64,000 bases of DNA, from assembly GCF_001205715.1 (NCBI RefSeq), contig NZ_AQQZ01000004.1, forward strand, positions 62,001 through 126,000, read 5' to 3'. This document shows positions 9,031 to 18,495 of this stretch, piece by piece (position 1 is the stretch's first letter; every line of letters begins with the position of its first letter). The stretch is from Pseudaestuariivita atlantica. GTDB taxonomy: Bacteria > Pseudomonadota > Alphaproteobacteria > Rhodobacterales > Rhodobacteraceae. Both the position numbers and the translations under genes were made by a program. The notes beneath the pieces were generated by a model. The model was not told the origin of the DNA and made no database searches. It saw only the letters and a program-made list of their open reading frames with translations.

Positions 9031-9516
9031 ATGAAACGAGCGGTGCGGACAACGCTTTTGTGCGGTGCGGGCCTTGCTGTGCTTGCCGCGTGCGGCCCCA
9101 ACTTCGCCGAACGCACCAAATCCGCCGAGGAATTGCGGGACGAGGTGCTGTACGAAGACCGGCGCCGCCCGTCCTCGCGCCTGCGCGACATTCTTTTCAA
9201 CCGGACCGATCCGGCCAAGATCGGCGCGGTCAACAAGTATCTCTGGAACGCCTCGCTGGAAGTGCTGAGCTTCCTGCCCGTTCAGTCGGTGGACCCGTTC
9301 ACCGGCGTGATCGTAACGGGATACGGCACGCCGCCCGGTGGCGGCCGCGCCTATCGCGCGACGATTCTCGTGTCGGACCCGGCGCTGGATGCCCGTTCGC
9401 TGAGCGTGGCGCTGCAAACGCGGTCTGGCCCCGTCAGCGCGGCGACCCTGCGCGCCGTGGAGGACGCGATCATGACGCGCGCACGCCAGCTGCGCGACCG
9501 CGACAGCGGCTTCTGA
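9031..9516 (+). CDS. DUF3576 lipoprotein
   Basis: This 161-aa protein has a lipoprotein signal peptide ending in the lipobox L-A-A-C (Cys at about residue 18). The mature domain matches the DUF3576 family, recognised from the N-K-Y-L-W-N-A-S-L-E-V-L-S-F-L-P core and the G-V-I-V-T-G-Y-G-T pattern. AAGGAG lies 7 bases before the ATG at 9031. In Rhodobacteraceae this gene normally precedes leuS and lptE; here a minus-strand glycosyltransferase is placed between. An envelope role is likely but no activity is known. Confidence 0.85.
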   Translation: MKRAVRTTLLCGAGLAVLAACGPNFAERTKSAEELRDEVLYEDRRRPSSRLRDILFNRTDPAKIGAVNKYLWNASLEVLSFLPVQSVDPFTGVIVTGYGTPPGGGRAYRATILVSDPALDARSLSVALQTRSGPVSAATLRAVEDAIMTRARQLRDRDSGF

Positions 9517-9570
9517 TCCGGGGTAACCCACGGGTTACGTGTTAAGAACTGTTTAACGCGAAGCGGCGGC

Positions 9571-10830
9571 TTAAGGCACCGGTTTCGGCGCCGGCAGCGT
9601 GGCGAGCCGGTGCACCCAGTCCACGTGCTGCGGCAGGCAGACCTTTTGCAGGTCGTAGTTCTTGACCACGAATTCCCGCGCGTTACGGCCCAGGTGCTCC
9701 CGCGCTTCCTTGTCATCAAGCAGCTTGCACAGCTTGTCGGTCAGCGCCTCGGTATCGAAGAAGTCCGTGAGCCAGCCGTTTTCGCCATCGGTCACCACTT
9801 CCTTCACCGGCGCGGTGTCGCTGGCGAGAATCGCCGCCTGCACGCTCATCGATTCCAGAAGCGACCACGACAGGACGAACGGGTAGGTCAGGTAGACATG
9901 CACGCGGGAGACCTGCTGCATTGCCATGAACTGCGGATAGGGCACCCGGCCCAGCATGTGCACCCGCGCCCAGTCGTCGTCCGGAATCTGCGGGCGCACC
10001 TCGTCGATGAACATCTGCTTCCACGTCTGCCCTTCGGGCGCCTTCGCCCCGTATGACACCTCGTCCCCGCCCAGCATGACCACCTGCGCCTTGGGTCGCC
10101 GTTTCAGGATGTCGGGCAGCGCGCGCATGAAGATGTGGTAGCCGCGATAGGGTTCGAGGTTGCGGTTGATGAAGGTGATGACCTCGTCGTCCCGCGTCAG
10201 GATCTTGCCACCGCCGACGTCTAGCTGCGCATCCTCGTTCCGCACCAGCAGGTCGGTATCGATCCCGTCATGCGCGACGGTGATCTTGTCGCGGAAATAG
10301 TCGGGGAAGGTGTCGGCCTGGAACTTCGTCGGGCTGATCCCGGCGCTGGCCACTTCGAAATGCAGCCGGTTGTTGAGGTTCTTCAGCCGGATGCGGATCG
10401 GGTCGTTCTTGGGATCGGTCGAGGGGAATTCCTCGTCGAAGTTCATGTGCGGGTACTGGTCCGAGTGATAAAGCTCGCAATACAGCCCCAGCCGCGCTTC
10501 CGGCCACACGTCCTTGAGGAACAGGCTTTCCCCCCATCCGGGATGGGCGAGGATGACGGTGGGGTTCAGCCCCTTTTCCTTCAGCGCGCGCGCTGCCGCC
10601 ATGCAGGAATGGCCGCGCAGGATCTTGGTCTCCACGTCCATGAGCCACGGATGGATGCCCTTGGTCGACGCCCCGACGATCTTGTAGGGGATCACGCGGA
10701 CGCCCTGCCATGTCGTGGCCTTTTCGACCTTCGGCGTCAGCGCCACCACCATGTGCCCGGCCTGTGCCAGCGCGGGGGCCAGATGCTTGTACTGGCCGGG
10801 AAAATTCTGGTGGATGATCAAAATCTGCAT
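9571..10830 (-). CDS. Glycosyltransferase family 4
   Basis: The 419-aa protein has an N-terminal domain (about 1-170, starting [21 protein letters not shown]) typical of the Glyco_trans_4_3 subfamily. Its C-terminal domain is GT-B, with the E-P-Y-R-G-Y-H sugar-donor region and a conserved E-S-M-S-V-Q-A acidic motif around 330. It probably transfers a sugar in the cytoplasm to a lipid or polysaccharide acceptor. It has no glycan-gene neighbours and is oriented against the DUF3576/leuS genes around it, so it looks inserted into an otherwise conserved block. Confidence 0.83.
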   Translation of the reverse strand: MQILIIHQNFPGQYKHLAPALAQAGHMVVALTPKVEKATTWQGVRVIPYKIVGASTKGIHPWLMDVETKILRGHSCMAAARALKEKGLNPTVILAHPGWGESLFLKDVWPEARLGLYCELYHSDQYPHMNFDEEFPSTDPKNDPIRIRLKNLNNRLHFEVASAGISPTKFQADTFPDYFRDKITVAHDGIDTDLLVRNEDAQLDVGGGKILTRDDEVITFINRNLEPYRGYHIFMRALPDILKRRPKAQVVMLGGDEVSYGAKAPEGQTWKQMFIDEVRPQIPDDDWARVHMLGRVPYPQFMAMQQVSRVHVYLTYPFVLSWSLLESMSVQAAILASDTAPVKEVVTDGENGWLTDFFDTEALTDKLCKLLDDKEAREHLGRNAREFVVKNYDLQKVCLPQHVDWVHRLATLPAPKPVP

Positions 10831-10974
10831 TGTCGGGCAATCCTGTGGCCTACCTCGCCTGCTTATAGACACCGCCTGCGCGGACCGCAAAGTCGGGGAT
10901 ACCCTTCCCCGCCTCTGGACGCCCGCCCGTGCCCGCCGTATCACACCCGCGCAAACGCGAAGCGGAGACGCGCC

Positions 10975-13536
10975 ATGGCCTATGACGCCAGCACAATCGA
11001 GAAGAAGTGGCAGGATGCCTGGGCCGGGGCGGGGACGTTCACGGCCGTGCGCAGCGACGACAAGCCGAAATACTACGTGCTGGAGATGTTCCCCTATCCG
11101 TCCGGCAACCTGCATATGGGGCACGTCCGCAACTACACGATGGGCGACGTGATCGCGCGGTACAAGCTGTCGACCGGTCACAACGTGCTGCATCCGATGG
11201 GGTTCGACGCCTTCGGCATGCCGGCCGAGAACGCGGCGATGGCATCGGGCGGTCATCCCAAGGACTGGACCTATTCCAACATCGACACGATGGTCGGGCA
11301 GATGAAGCCGCTTGGCCTGTCGCTTGACTGGTCGCGCATGTTCGCCACCTGCGACCCGGAATATTACGGCCAGCAGCAGGCGCTGTTCCTCGATTTCCTC
11401 GACGCGGGCCTCGTCTATCGCAAGAACGCCGTGGTCAACTGGGACCCGGTCGACATGACCGTGCTGGCGAACGAGCAGGTGATCGATGGCAAGGGCTGGC
11501 GGTCAGGGGCCGAGGTTGAACGCCGCGAGCTGACGCAGTGGTTCTTCAAGATCTCCGACATGTCGGGCGAGTTGCTCGACGCGCTCGACACGCTCGACAA
11601 CTGGCCCGCCAAGGTGCGGCTGATGCAGGAGAACTGGATCGGCAAGTCGCGCGGCCTGCAATTCGCCTTCTCCACCGTCGAGGCGCCCGAAGGCTTCGAC
11701 CGGATCGAGGTTTACACCACCCGCCCCGACACCCTGATGGGTGCGTCCTTTGTCGGCATCTCGCCCGATCATCCGCTGGCCAAGCACCTCGAATCGCATG
11801 AACCGAAGGTCGCCGAGTTCTGTGCCGAGGCGCGCAAGGGCGGCACGACCGCCGAGGCGATCGAAACCGCGCCCAAGCTGGGCTACGACACGGGCATCAC
11901 CGTCCGCCATCCCTTTGATACGTCATGGGAATTGCCGGTCTACATCGCCAATTTCATCCTGATGGATTACGGCACCGGCGCGATTTTTGGCTGCCCGGCG
12001 CACGACCAGCGCGATTTCGACTTCGCCACGAAATACGGCCTTCCGATCATCCCGACCTTCGTTCCCGAAGAAGGCGCTTCCGAAGAGTTCACCGAGGCCT
12101 ACGTGCCGACCAAGACCGAACAGGTGTGGTGGGTAAAACCGATCAACTGGGAGCCTCTGGCCACCGGGCAGGAAGCCATCGACGCCACAATCGACTTTTG
12201 CGAGGCGAACGGCGTCGGCCAGGGCGTCACCAATTACCGCCTGCGCGACTGGGGCCTCAGCCGCCAGCGCTACTGGGGCTGCCCCATCCCCGTCGTGCAT
12301 TGCGACGACTGTGGCGTGGTGCCCGAGAAGAAGGAAAACCTGCCCGTCCAGCTGCCCGATGACGTGTCCTTCGACATCCCCGGCAACCCGCTCGACCGGC
12401 ACCCGACATGGCGCGACGTGCCCTGCCCGTCTTGCGGCAAACCGGCCAAGCGCGAAACCGACACGATGGACACCTTCGTCGATTCGTCTTGGTACTTCGT
12501 CCGCTTCACCGCGCCGCGCGCCACCACGCCCACCGACCTGGACGAGGCGGCGTACTGGATGAACGTCGACCAGTATATCGGCGGGATCGAGCACGCGATC
12601 CTGCACCTGCTCTATTCCCGCTTCTTCGCGCGCGCGATGCGGATCACGGGGCATTTGCCGCAAGGCTGTGACGAACCGTTCGACGCGCTCTTCACCCAAG
12701 GCATGGTGACGCACGCGATCTACAAGACCACCGGCGCCGATGGCCGCCCGGTCTACCACTACCCCGAAGACGTGGAATTGCGCGACGGATCGGGTTTCCT
12801 GAAAGACGGGACCGAGGTCGAAATCGTGCCTTCGGCCAAGATGTCGAAATCCAAGAACAACGTGGTGAACCCGCTGGAAATCGTCTCGAAATACGGGGCC
12901 GACACCGCGCGCTGGTTCGTGCTGTCCGACAGCCCGCCGGAACGGGACGTGGAGTGGACGGCCTCGGGGGCCGAGGCCGCGCACAAGCACCTCGCGCGCG
13001 TCTACAACATCTGCGGGCGGATCAAGGACATGGCGCCCTCCGAGGCGGGCACGCAAGGGCACGATGAGGACCTGGTGCGCGAGATGCACAAGACGATCCG
13101 CGACGTGACCGTCAACATCGACAGCTTCGGCTTCAACGCCGCCATCGCCAAGCTTTATGCCTTCACCGCCACCCTGCAGAAATCGAAGGCCAGCCATGCG
13201 GCCCAGCGCACCGCGATCCTGACGCTGGCGCAGTTGATGGCCCCGATGACCCCGCACCTGTCCGAGGAAATCTGGGAATACCAGGGTGGCGAGGGCCTGA
13301 TCGCCAACGCGCCGTGGCCGCAGGCGGACGAGGCGATGCTGGTCGAGGACACCGTCACCCTGCCCATCCAGATCAACGGCAAGCGCCGCGCGGAAATCAG
13401 CGTGCCTGCCGACATGGACAAGGCCGAGGTTGAAAAGATCGCCATGGCCACGGATGCTGTCGTCAAGGCGCTGAACGGGGGAGCGCCCAAGAAGGTGATC
13501 GTCGTCCCCGGCCGGATCGTGAATGTCGTTGTCTGA
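10975..13536 (+). CDS. leuS: Leucyl-tRNA synthetase
   Basis: The 853-aa class I synthetase charges tRNA-Leu. The HIGH motif is seen as H-M-G-H near residue 50, and KMSKS as K-M-S-K-S near 625. The connective-peptide editing domain lies between about 220 and 430, with its T-T-R-P-D-T threonine-rich pocket. A zinc ribbon of the C-D-D-C ... C-P-S-C type follows. The chosen ATG at 10975 gives the family N-terminus [13 protein letters not shown]. The 3' end overlaps lptE by 14 bases. Confidence 0.97.
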   Translation: MAYDASTIEKKWQDAWAGAGTFTAVRSDDKPKYYVLEMFPYPSGNLHMGHVRNYTMGDVIARYKLSTGHNVLHPMGFDAFGMPAENAAMASGGHPKDWTYSNIDTMVGQMKPLGLSLDWSRMFATCDPEYYGQQQALFLDFLDAGLVYRKNAVVNWDPVDMTVLANEQVIDGKGWRSGAEVERRELTQWFFKISDMSGELLDALDTLDNWPAKVRLMQENWIGKSRGLQFAFSTVEAPEGFDRIEVYTTRPDTLMGASFVGISPDHPLAKHLESHEPKVAEFCAEARKGGTTAEAIETAPKLGYDTGITVRHPFDTSWELPVYIANFILMDYGTGAIFGCPAHDQRDFDFATKYGLPIIPTFVPEEGASEEFTEAYVPTKTEQVWWVKPINWEPLATGQEAIDATIDFCEANGVGQGVTNYRLRDWGLSRQRYWGCPIPVVHCDDCGVVPEKKENLPVQLPDDVSFDIPGNPLDRHPTWRDVPCPSCGKPAKRETDTMDTFVDSSWYFVRFTAPRATTPTDLDEAAYWMNVDQYIGGIEHAILHLLYSRFFARAMRITGHLPQGCDEPFDALFTQGMVTHAIYKTTGADGRPVYHYPEDVELRDGSGFLKDGTEVEIVPSAKMSKSKNNVVNPLEIVSKYGADTARWFVLSDSPPERDVEWTASGAEAAHKHLARVYNICGRIKDMAPSEAGTQGHDEDLVREMHKTIRDVTVNIDSFGFNAAIAKLYAFTATLQKSKASHAAQRTAILTLAQLMAPMTPHLSEEIWEYQGGEGLIANAPWPQADEAMLVEDTVTLPIQINGKRRAEISVPADMDKAEVEKIAMATDAVVKALNGGAPKKVIVVPGRIVNVVV

Positions 13537-14020
13537 TCGTTCAAGACGGGGCGCGCTTGCCGCCCTTCTGACCGCAACCCTGTCGCTGGCGGCCTGCGGG
13601 TTCACCCCGGCCTATGCGCCGAACGGCGCGGCCAACAGCCTGCAGAACGCCGTCCTGACGTTCGAACCGGACACGCGGCAGGAATACCTGCTTGTCCAGC
13701 GGCTGGAAGAGCGGCTGGGCCGCCCCGTCTCCCCGACCTATGCGCTGGACGTGGCGCTGACGATCGAAAGCACAGGCACCGCGCAATCGGGCGGGGCGAC
13801 GCGGTCACAGATCACCGGCAAGGCGACCTTCGCGCTGAAACGGATCGGCACCAAGGTCATCCTGACCGAAGGCCGGGTGGAGACGTTTACGGGCTATTCC
13901 ACCACCGGCTCCACCGTGTCGGAACGCGCGGCGCGCAGCGCGGCGGAAGAGCGGCTGATGGTGATCCTTGCCGACCAGATCGTCGACCGCCTGATCCTCG
14001 CCGCGCCCGACCTGCCGTGA
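13523..14020 (+). CDS. lptE: LptE-like LPS assembly lipoprotein
   Basis: This 165-aa protein has a lipoprotein signal with lipobox L-A-A-C followed by G-F-T-P-A-Y, the usual LptE mature start. LptE plugs the LptD barrel that inserts LPS into the outer membrane. Identification rests on the lipobox, the size, and the position between leuS and holA, which is standard in proteobacteria; primary sequence of LptE is poorly conserved. It starts inside the leuS 3' end and overlaps holA by 4 bases. Confidence 0.85.
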   Translation: MSLSDRSRRGALAALLTATLSLAACGFTPAYAPNGAANSLQNAVLTFEPDTRQEYLLVQRLEERLGRPVSPTYALDVALTIESTGTAQSGGATRSQITGKATFALKRIGTKVILTEGRVETFTGYSTTGSTVSERAARSAAEERLMVILADQIVDRLILAAPDLP

Positions 14021-15027
14021 AGCTGAAGACGCAGGAGATCGCGGGATTCGTCGCCCGCCCGCCCAGGGGCGTGCCCGGCGCGCTGATCTTCGGCACCGAC
14101 GCGATGCGCGTGGCGATCAAGCGGCAGGACCTGCTGCAGGCCCTGCTGGGTCCCAATGCCGAGGAAGAGATGCGGCTGACCCGCATGTCCGGCGCCGACC
14201 TGCGCAAGGACGGCACCTTGCTGATGGACGCGATCAAGGCGCAGGGATTCTTCCCCGGCCCGCGCGCGGCCTTTGTCGAGGACGCGACCGACGGCGCGGC
14301 AGAGGCGATCGCGGCGGCGCTGAACGACTGGCGGGACGGTGACGCGCAGATCGTCGTCACGGCGGGGCAACTCACCCCGCGTTCCTCCCTGCGGAAGCTG
14401 TTCGAGGGGCACCCCACCGCGGCGACGCTGCCGATCTATGACGACCCGATGGGCCGCGATCAGATCGAGGCCGAGCTGAAACGCGCGGGCCTGCCCCTGC
14501 CCGACCGGGACGCGATGAGCCACCTGATGGGCCTCGCACAAGAGCTGGAACCCGGCGATATGCGCCAGACGCTTGAAAAGCTTGCCCTTTACAAGCGCGG
14601 CGATGTCACGCCGCTGACCGCCGATGACATCGTCGCCTGCGCCCCGGTATCGACCGAAAGCGATGTGGATGACCTGCTGGCCGTGGTCGCCGATGGCCGG
14701 GTGGGCGAAATCGGGCCCGTCATGCGCCGCCTGCAGGCGCAGGGGATGCAGGCGGTTGGTCTGGCCATCGGCGCGACGCGCTATTTCCGCACCCTGCACG
14801 GTGTCGCGGCGGGCGCCAACGTGCGCCTGCCCGCGAATTACAAGGTGCGGGACCGGATGCAGCGGCACGCGCGCAAATGGGGCACGGCCAAGCTGGAACA
14901 GGCGCTGGAGGTGCTGGTGGATACCGACCTCGCCCTGCGGTCGGGCGGGCAGACCGCGCCGCAATTGGCGCAGATGGAACGCGCGCTGATCCGGTTGGCG
15001 ATGCTGGGCGGGCGTGCCGACGGCTGA
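14017..15027 (+). CDS. holA: DNA polymerase III delta subunit
   Basis: This 336-aa clamp-loader subunit opens the beta clamp. The Y/F-G-x-D-A type beginning (L-I-F-G-T-D-A-M-R-V), the D-P-M-G-R-D region, and the C-terminal helical domain with A-T-R-Y-F-R-T-L match HolA. The first codon appears to be GTG at 14017, overlapping the lptE TGA by 4 bases. It is the last gene of the leuS-lptE-holA operon in this window; parB, often next in relatives, is absent. Confidence 0.92.
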   Translation: MKLKTQEIAGFVARPPRGVPGALIFGTDAMRVAIKRQDLLQALLGPNAEEEMRLTRMSGADLRKDGTLLMDAIKAQGFFPGPRAAFVEDATDGAAEAIAAALNDWRDGDAQIVVTAGQLTPRSSLRKLFEGHPTAATLPIYDDPMGRDQIEAELKRAGLPLPDRDAMSHLMGLAQELEPGDMRQTLEKLALYKRGDVTPLTADDIVACAPVSTESDVDDLLAVVADGRVGEIGPVMRRLQAQGMQAVGLAIGATRYFRTLHGVAAGANVRLPANYKVRDRMQRHARKWGTAKLEQALEVLVDTDLALRSGGQTAPQLAQMERALIRLAMLGGRADG

Positions 15028-15090
15028 CTTGCCACGCCGCGCGCCTTCGGCCACGGTCCGCGCATCTGACGACCCAACCACGGTGATCCC

Positions 15091-15684
15091 ATGTACCGCC
15101 TGATCGGCCTGCCCCGCACCCGCACCTTCCGCGTCATGTGGCTGATGGAGGAGCTCGCGCTGGACTACATCCACGAGCCGCATCCGCCGCAATCGGATGA
15201 CGTCCTGAAGGCCTCGCACCTCGGCAAGATCCCGGTGCTGATCGACGGCGAGGACGCGATCAGCGATTCCGTGGCGATCATGACCTACCTTGCCGACAAG
15301 CACGGCGGCTGCACCCATCCGGCGGGCACCATCGCGCGGGCGCGTCAGGACGCGGTGACCAACCAGGTCATCGACGAGTTGGACGCGGTCCTGTGGACCG
15401 CCGCGCGGCACAGTTTCATCCTGCCGAAGGAGCATCGCGTGCCCGCCATCAAGGACTCGCTGCGGTGGGAGTTCGACCGCAACGCCGAACGGCTCGCCGC
15501 GCGACTCGACGGCCCGTTCATCGCGGGAGACAGGTTCACCATCGCCGACATCCTTGCCACCCATTGCCTCAACTGGGCCTATTCGGCAAAATTCATGGTC
15601 GGCAACCGGGCCCTGCTGGATTATGCCAAGGAGATGCGAGCGCGGCCGGGATACAAGGCCGCCGATGCGCGGGCCGCGGGGTGA
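15091..15684 (+). CDS. Glutathione S-transferase family protein
   Basis: The 197-aa protein has a thioredoxin-like N-terminal domain (Y-R-L-I-G-L-P-R-T-R-T-F-R-V) with the cis-Pro and E-D/S-x-A-I motif (K-I-P-V-L-I-D-G-E-D-A-I-S-D-S) and a helical C-terminal domain with the G-D-R-F-T-I-A-D-I capping motif. It conjugates glutathione or acts as a disulfide reductase; substrate unknown. It is a single gene between the holA operon and the metallo-beta-lactamase-fold gene. Confidence 0.88.
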   Translation: MYRLIGLPRTRTFRVMWLMEELALDYIHEPHPPQSDDVLKASHLGKIPVLIDGEDAISDSVAIMTYLADKHGGCTHPAGTIARARQDAVTNQVIDELDAVLWTAARHSFILPKEHRVPAIKDSLRWEFDRNAERLAARLDGPFIAGDRFTIADILATHCLNWAYSAKFMVGNRALLDYAKEMRARPGYKAADARAAG

Positions 15685-15751
15685 ACGGGCGTTCTGCCAC
15701 GGCTTGAATTCCGGCGTGATTTTCCCGACATATGACGAAAAGGGGAACATC

Positions 15752-16633
15752 ATGACCGCATCTCACGATTTCACCGCCAAACCCGAGGTGACCGGCTTTT
15801 TCGACCCGGCCACCAACACGATTTCCTATGTCGTGTCTGACCCCGAAACCAAGGCCTGCGCCGTGATCGACCCGGTCATGGACATCGATTACGCCGCCGG
15901 GCGCATCACGCATGGCAGTTCCGACAAGATGATCGCGTTCATCAAGGATCACGGGCTGAAACTGGAATGGGTGATCGAAACCCATGTGCACGCCGATCAC
16001 CTGTCGGGCGCGCCCTATATCCAGGACAAGCTGGGCGGCAAGATCGGCATCGGCGCGAAGATCACCGAGGTGCAGGAAACCTTCGGCAAGGTCTTCAACG
16101 AGGGCACCGAGTTCCAGCGCGACGGGTCCCAGTTCGACGCCCTGTTCGAGGACGGGGACACCTATTCGGTCGGCAACATTCCCGCCTTCACCATGCACAC
16201 GCCGGGCCACACGCCCGCCTGCATGGTGCACGTGATCGGCGACGCGGCCTTTGCCGGCGACACGCTGTTCATGCCGGATGGCGGATCGGCGCGCTGCGAC
16301 TTCCCCGGCGGCTCGGCCGAGCAATTGTACGATTCGATCCAGCGCGTGCTTGCCCTGCCGGACGAGGTGCGGCTGTTCATCTGCCACGATTACGGCCCCG
16401 GCGGCCGCCAGATCGCGTGGGAGACGACGATCGGCGAGCAGAAGGCCAGCAACATCCATGTCGGCGCGGGCAAGACGAAAGAGGAATTCGTCAAGTTCCG
16501 CACCGAGCGGGACGCGCAATTGTCGATGCCCAAGCTCATCATCCCGTCGCTGCAGGTGAACATGCGCGCGGGCGAGGTGCCAACCGACAAGGACGGCAAC
16601 CCGGTCCTGAAAGTCCCCGTCAACGGGTTGTGA
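15752..16633 (+). CDS. MBL-fold hydrolase, persulfide-dioxygenase-like
   Basis: This 293-aa metallo-beta-lactamase-fold enzyme has the H-x-H-x-D-H motif (T-H-V-H-A-D-H-L-S-G near residue 80), a second His in M-H-T-P-G-H-T-P, and a metal Asp in F-A-G-D-T-L-F. The H-D-Y-G-P loop resembles ETHE1/Blh-type glutathione persulfide dioxygenases, which oxidise sulfane sulfur. The ATG at 15752 is preceded by AGGGG at good spacing. No rhodanese domain or BigR-type repressor is adjacent, so the sulfur role is inferred from sequence alone. Confidence 0.82.
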   Translation: MTASHDFTAKPEVTGFFDPATNTISYVVSDPETKACAVIDPVMDIDYAAGRITHGSSDKMIAFIKDHGLKLEWVIETHVHADHLSGAPYIQDKLGGKIGIGAKITEVQETFGKVFNEGTEFQRDGSQFDALFEDGDTYSVGNIPAFTMHTPGHTPACMVHVIGDAAFAGDTLFMPDGGSARCDFPGGSAEQLYDSIQRVLALPDEVRLFICHDYGPGGRQIAWETTIGEQKASNIHVGAGKTKEEFVKFRTERDAQLSMPKLIIPSLQVNMRAGEVPTDKDGNPVLKVPVNGL

Positions 16634-16698
16634 CCCGCCCCCGCGCGCTGTCGCGGCGCGTTCGGACCCTGAACGTTCAAAACCTGTACGAAACGGCA

Positions 16699-16722
16699 TC
16701 ACCGCCCATGCGAGGGCGGTGA
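16699..16722 (+). terminator. Hairpin downstream of the MBL-fold gene
   Basis: TCACCGCCC and GGGCGGTGA form a perfect 9-bp stem with a 6-base loop, 66 bases after the stop codon. A moderately T-rich stretch (TGTTTATTGTGT) follows. It probably separates the MBL-fold gene from amt. Confidence 0.5.
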
Positions 16723-16880
16723 AAGGGCTGTTTATTGTGTCAACTGGCTGTTCGGATCAGTTTTGGCTTAAAAAAACCGTTTACCGGACTGAATTGGCCT
16801 AGTGTACGGTTCGGCTAGGGCAAAGACCCGCAAAAGCAAGGCACAAAGTGCCGCATCCAAAGGGACCACAGGGAGCCATC

Positions 16881-18254
16881 ATGGAAGAACAACTAGCCGA
16901 ACTGGCGGCGAAGGTCGCCGAGTTGGAGGCCGCCGCGGGCGGTGCCTCCAACACCATGTTCGCGGAAACGTATTACTATCTTACGATCCCGCTCATGGTC
17001 ATCATTCACGCGGGGTTCCTCGCGTACGAGATGGGCGCCTCGCGTCTCAAGAACGTGCTGGCCTCGGGTGTGAAGAACATCCTCGCCTTCGCGTTCATGG
17101 TGCCCACGTTCTATTTCTTCGGATGGTTCGTTTACTGGGCATGGACACCGGGCCTGCTGCCCACGGCGGAAAGCTGGCAGACGGGTATCGATTTCGCCAA
17201 CCCCGCAGGGGAAGTCATGGGGCCGCACCTCGCCGATCAGGCGACGGGCGTGTTCTGGGGCGCGTTCACCCTCTTCGCGGCGACGACGGCCTCGATCTTC
17301 TCGGGCGCGGTCATCGAACGCATCCAGGTCGTGGGCTTCGTCATCCTCGCCATCGTTCTGGGCTCGTTCGCCTGGGTCGTGGCGGCGGCATGGGGCTGGT
17401 CGGCCAGCGGTTGGCTGGTGGCCAACTGGGGCTATCACGACTTCGGCGCGGCGGGTGTCGTGCACATGGTCGCGGGCTTCTTCGCGCTCGGTGTGCTGAT
17501 CAACCTCGGGCCACGGATCGGCAAGTTCAATCCCGACGGATCGGCCAACGCCATCGCGGGCCACAACATGCCGATGACGCTGGTGGGCCTGATGCTCATC
17601 ATCGTCGGCTTCTGGGGCTTCCTCATGGCCTGCGTGATCGTGCCGGGCGAGGCGTGGTCGTGGTTCGGTGACAAGTGGGCCAACATCTATGGCACACCGG
17701 TTACCCTGTCGGCGCTGGCGTTCAACATCCTGATGGGCTTTGCCGGTGGCATCATCGGTGCCTGGATGGTGACGCGTGATCCGTTCTGGATGATGTCCGG
17801 CGCGCTTGGCGGGATCATCTCGGCAGCTGCGGGTCTTGACCTTTACTGGCCGCCCCTCGCCTTTGCCGTGGGTGCGTTCGGTGGCGCGATCATGGCGCCT
17901 GCCGCCGCGTTCCTCGAAAAGCTCAAGATCGACGATGCCGTGGGCGCCGTCACCGTGCACGGCACGCTGGGCATCTGGGGCGTTCTGGCCGTCGGCATCT
18001 TTGCCAGCGGGTATCCGTCGCTGCAGGGCGCCGAGGGCGAAGTGCCCACGATCTCGCTCATGGGTCAGCTTCTGGGCATCGTCATGATGTTCCTGCTGGG
18101 CTTCGTGCCGGGATACGTCGTGTCCTTCATCCTCAACATGGTGGGGCTGTTGCGCGTCAGCGAAGAGGCTGAAATCGCAGGTCTGGACCTTACCAAGGTG
18201 CCATCGGCGGCCTACCCCGAAGGCATCGGCGCATCCGCGCATCCCGCAGAGTAA
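16881..18254 (+). CDS. amt: Ammonium transporter
   Basis: This 457-aa protein with about 11 membrane helices moves ammonium across the inner membrane. The twin pore histidines are visible in A-A-G-V-V-H-M-V-A-G and A-V-T-V-H-G-T-L-G-I-W-G. Instead of a cleavable signal peptide the N-terminus is a charged heptad-like helix (MEEQLAELAAKVAELEAA). GGGAG lies just before the ATG at 16881. No glnK (PII) gene is linked; a 54-aa membrane protein follows 12 bases downstream. Ammonium uptake fits next to the methylamine genes, although a P450 gene lies between. Confidence 0.93.
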   Translation: MEEQLAELAAKVAELEAAAGGASNTMFAETYYYLTIPLMVIIHAGFLAYEMGASRLKNVLASGVKNILAFAFMVPTFYFFGWFVYWAWTPGLLPTAESWQTGIDFANPAGEVMGPHLADQATGVFWGAFTLFAATTASIFSGAVIERIQVVGFVILAIVLGSFAWVVAAAWGWSASGWLVANWGYHDFGAAGVVHMVAGFFALGVLINLGPRIGKFNPDGSANAIAGHNMPMTLVGLMLIIVGFWGFLMACVIVPGEAWSWFGDKWANIYGTPVTLSALAFNILMGFAGGIIGAWMVTRDPFWMMSGALGGIISAAAGLDLYWPPLAFAVGAFGGAIMAPAAAFLEKLKIDDAVGAVTVHGTLGIWGVLAVGIFASGYPSLQGAEGEVPTISLMGQLLGIVMMFLLGFVPGYVVSFILNMVGLLRVSEEAEIAGLDLTKVPSAAYPEGIGASAHPAE

Positions 18255-18266
18255 GGAGACACGACA

Positions 18267-18431
18267 ATGGGTACAGAAATCAAAGACTGGGCCGCCGTCG
18301 AAGGCGCTTACTATACCGGGTACGGCAGCGGCGAGATGCTATGGCTGATCGTGGCCATCGCGATCTGCTTGATCTCGCTGGTGATCGGTGCGCGCCATGA
18401 ACTGGACGCCTACAAGAAGCTGAAAAAGTAA
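18267..18431 (+). CDS. 54-aa single-span membrane protein following amt
   Basis: A short frame starts at ATG 18267, preceded by AAGGAG at 8 bases, and encodes 54 residues. A soluble N-terminal part (MGTEIKDWAAVEGAYYTGYG) is followed by one hydrophobic helix (about residues 24-42, MLWLIVAIAICLISLVIGA) and a basic tail ending K-K-L-K-K. The start lies 12 bases after the amt stop and a strong terminator follows, so the two form a bicistronic unit. I do not recognise the family. By position it could be a small subunit or modulator of the transporter. Confidence 0.75.
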   Translation: MGTEIKDWAAVEGAYYTGYGSGEMLWLIVAIAICLISLVIGARHELDAYKKLKK

Positions 18432-18463
18432 GACCCGTGCCGGAGGGATACGACATGGGTTGG

Positions 18464-18483
18464 GGGCCGCCTTCGGGCGGCCC
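18464..18483 (+). terminator. Terminator of the amt operon
   Basis: GGGCCGCC and GGCGGCCC form a perfect 8-bp stem closed by a TTCG tetraloop, followed by TCTTCATTT. The hairpin ends only 12 bases before the P450 start codon. Confidence 0.85.
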
Positions 18484-18495
18484 TCTTCATTTGCA

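Noticed and set aside
16634-16880. Sigma-54 promoter or NtrC site before amt
   Set aside because: I looked for TGGC-N9-TGC and TGCAC-N5-GGTGCA patterns and found no acceptable match.
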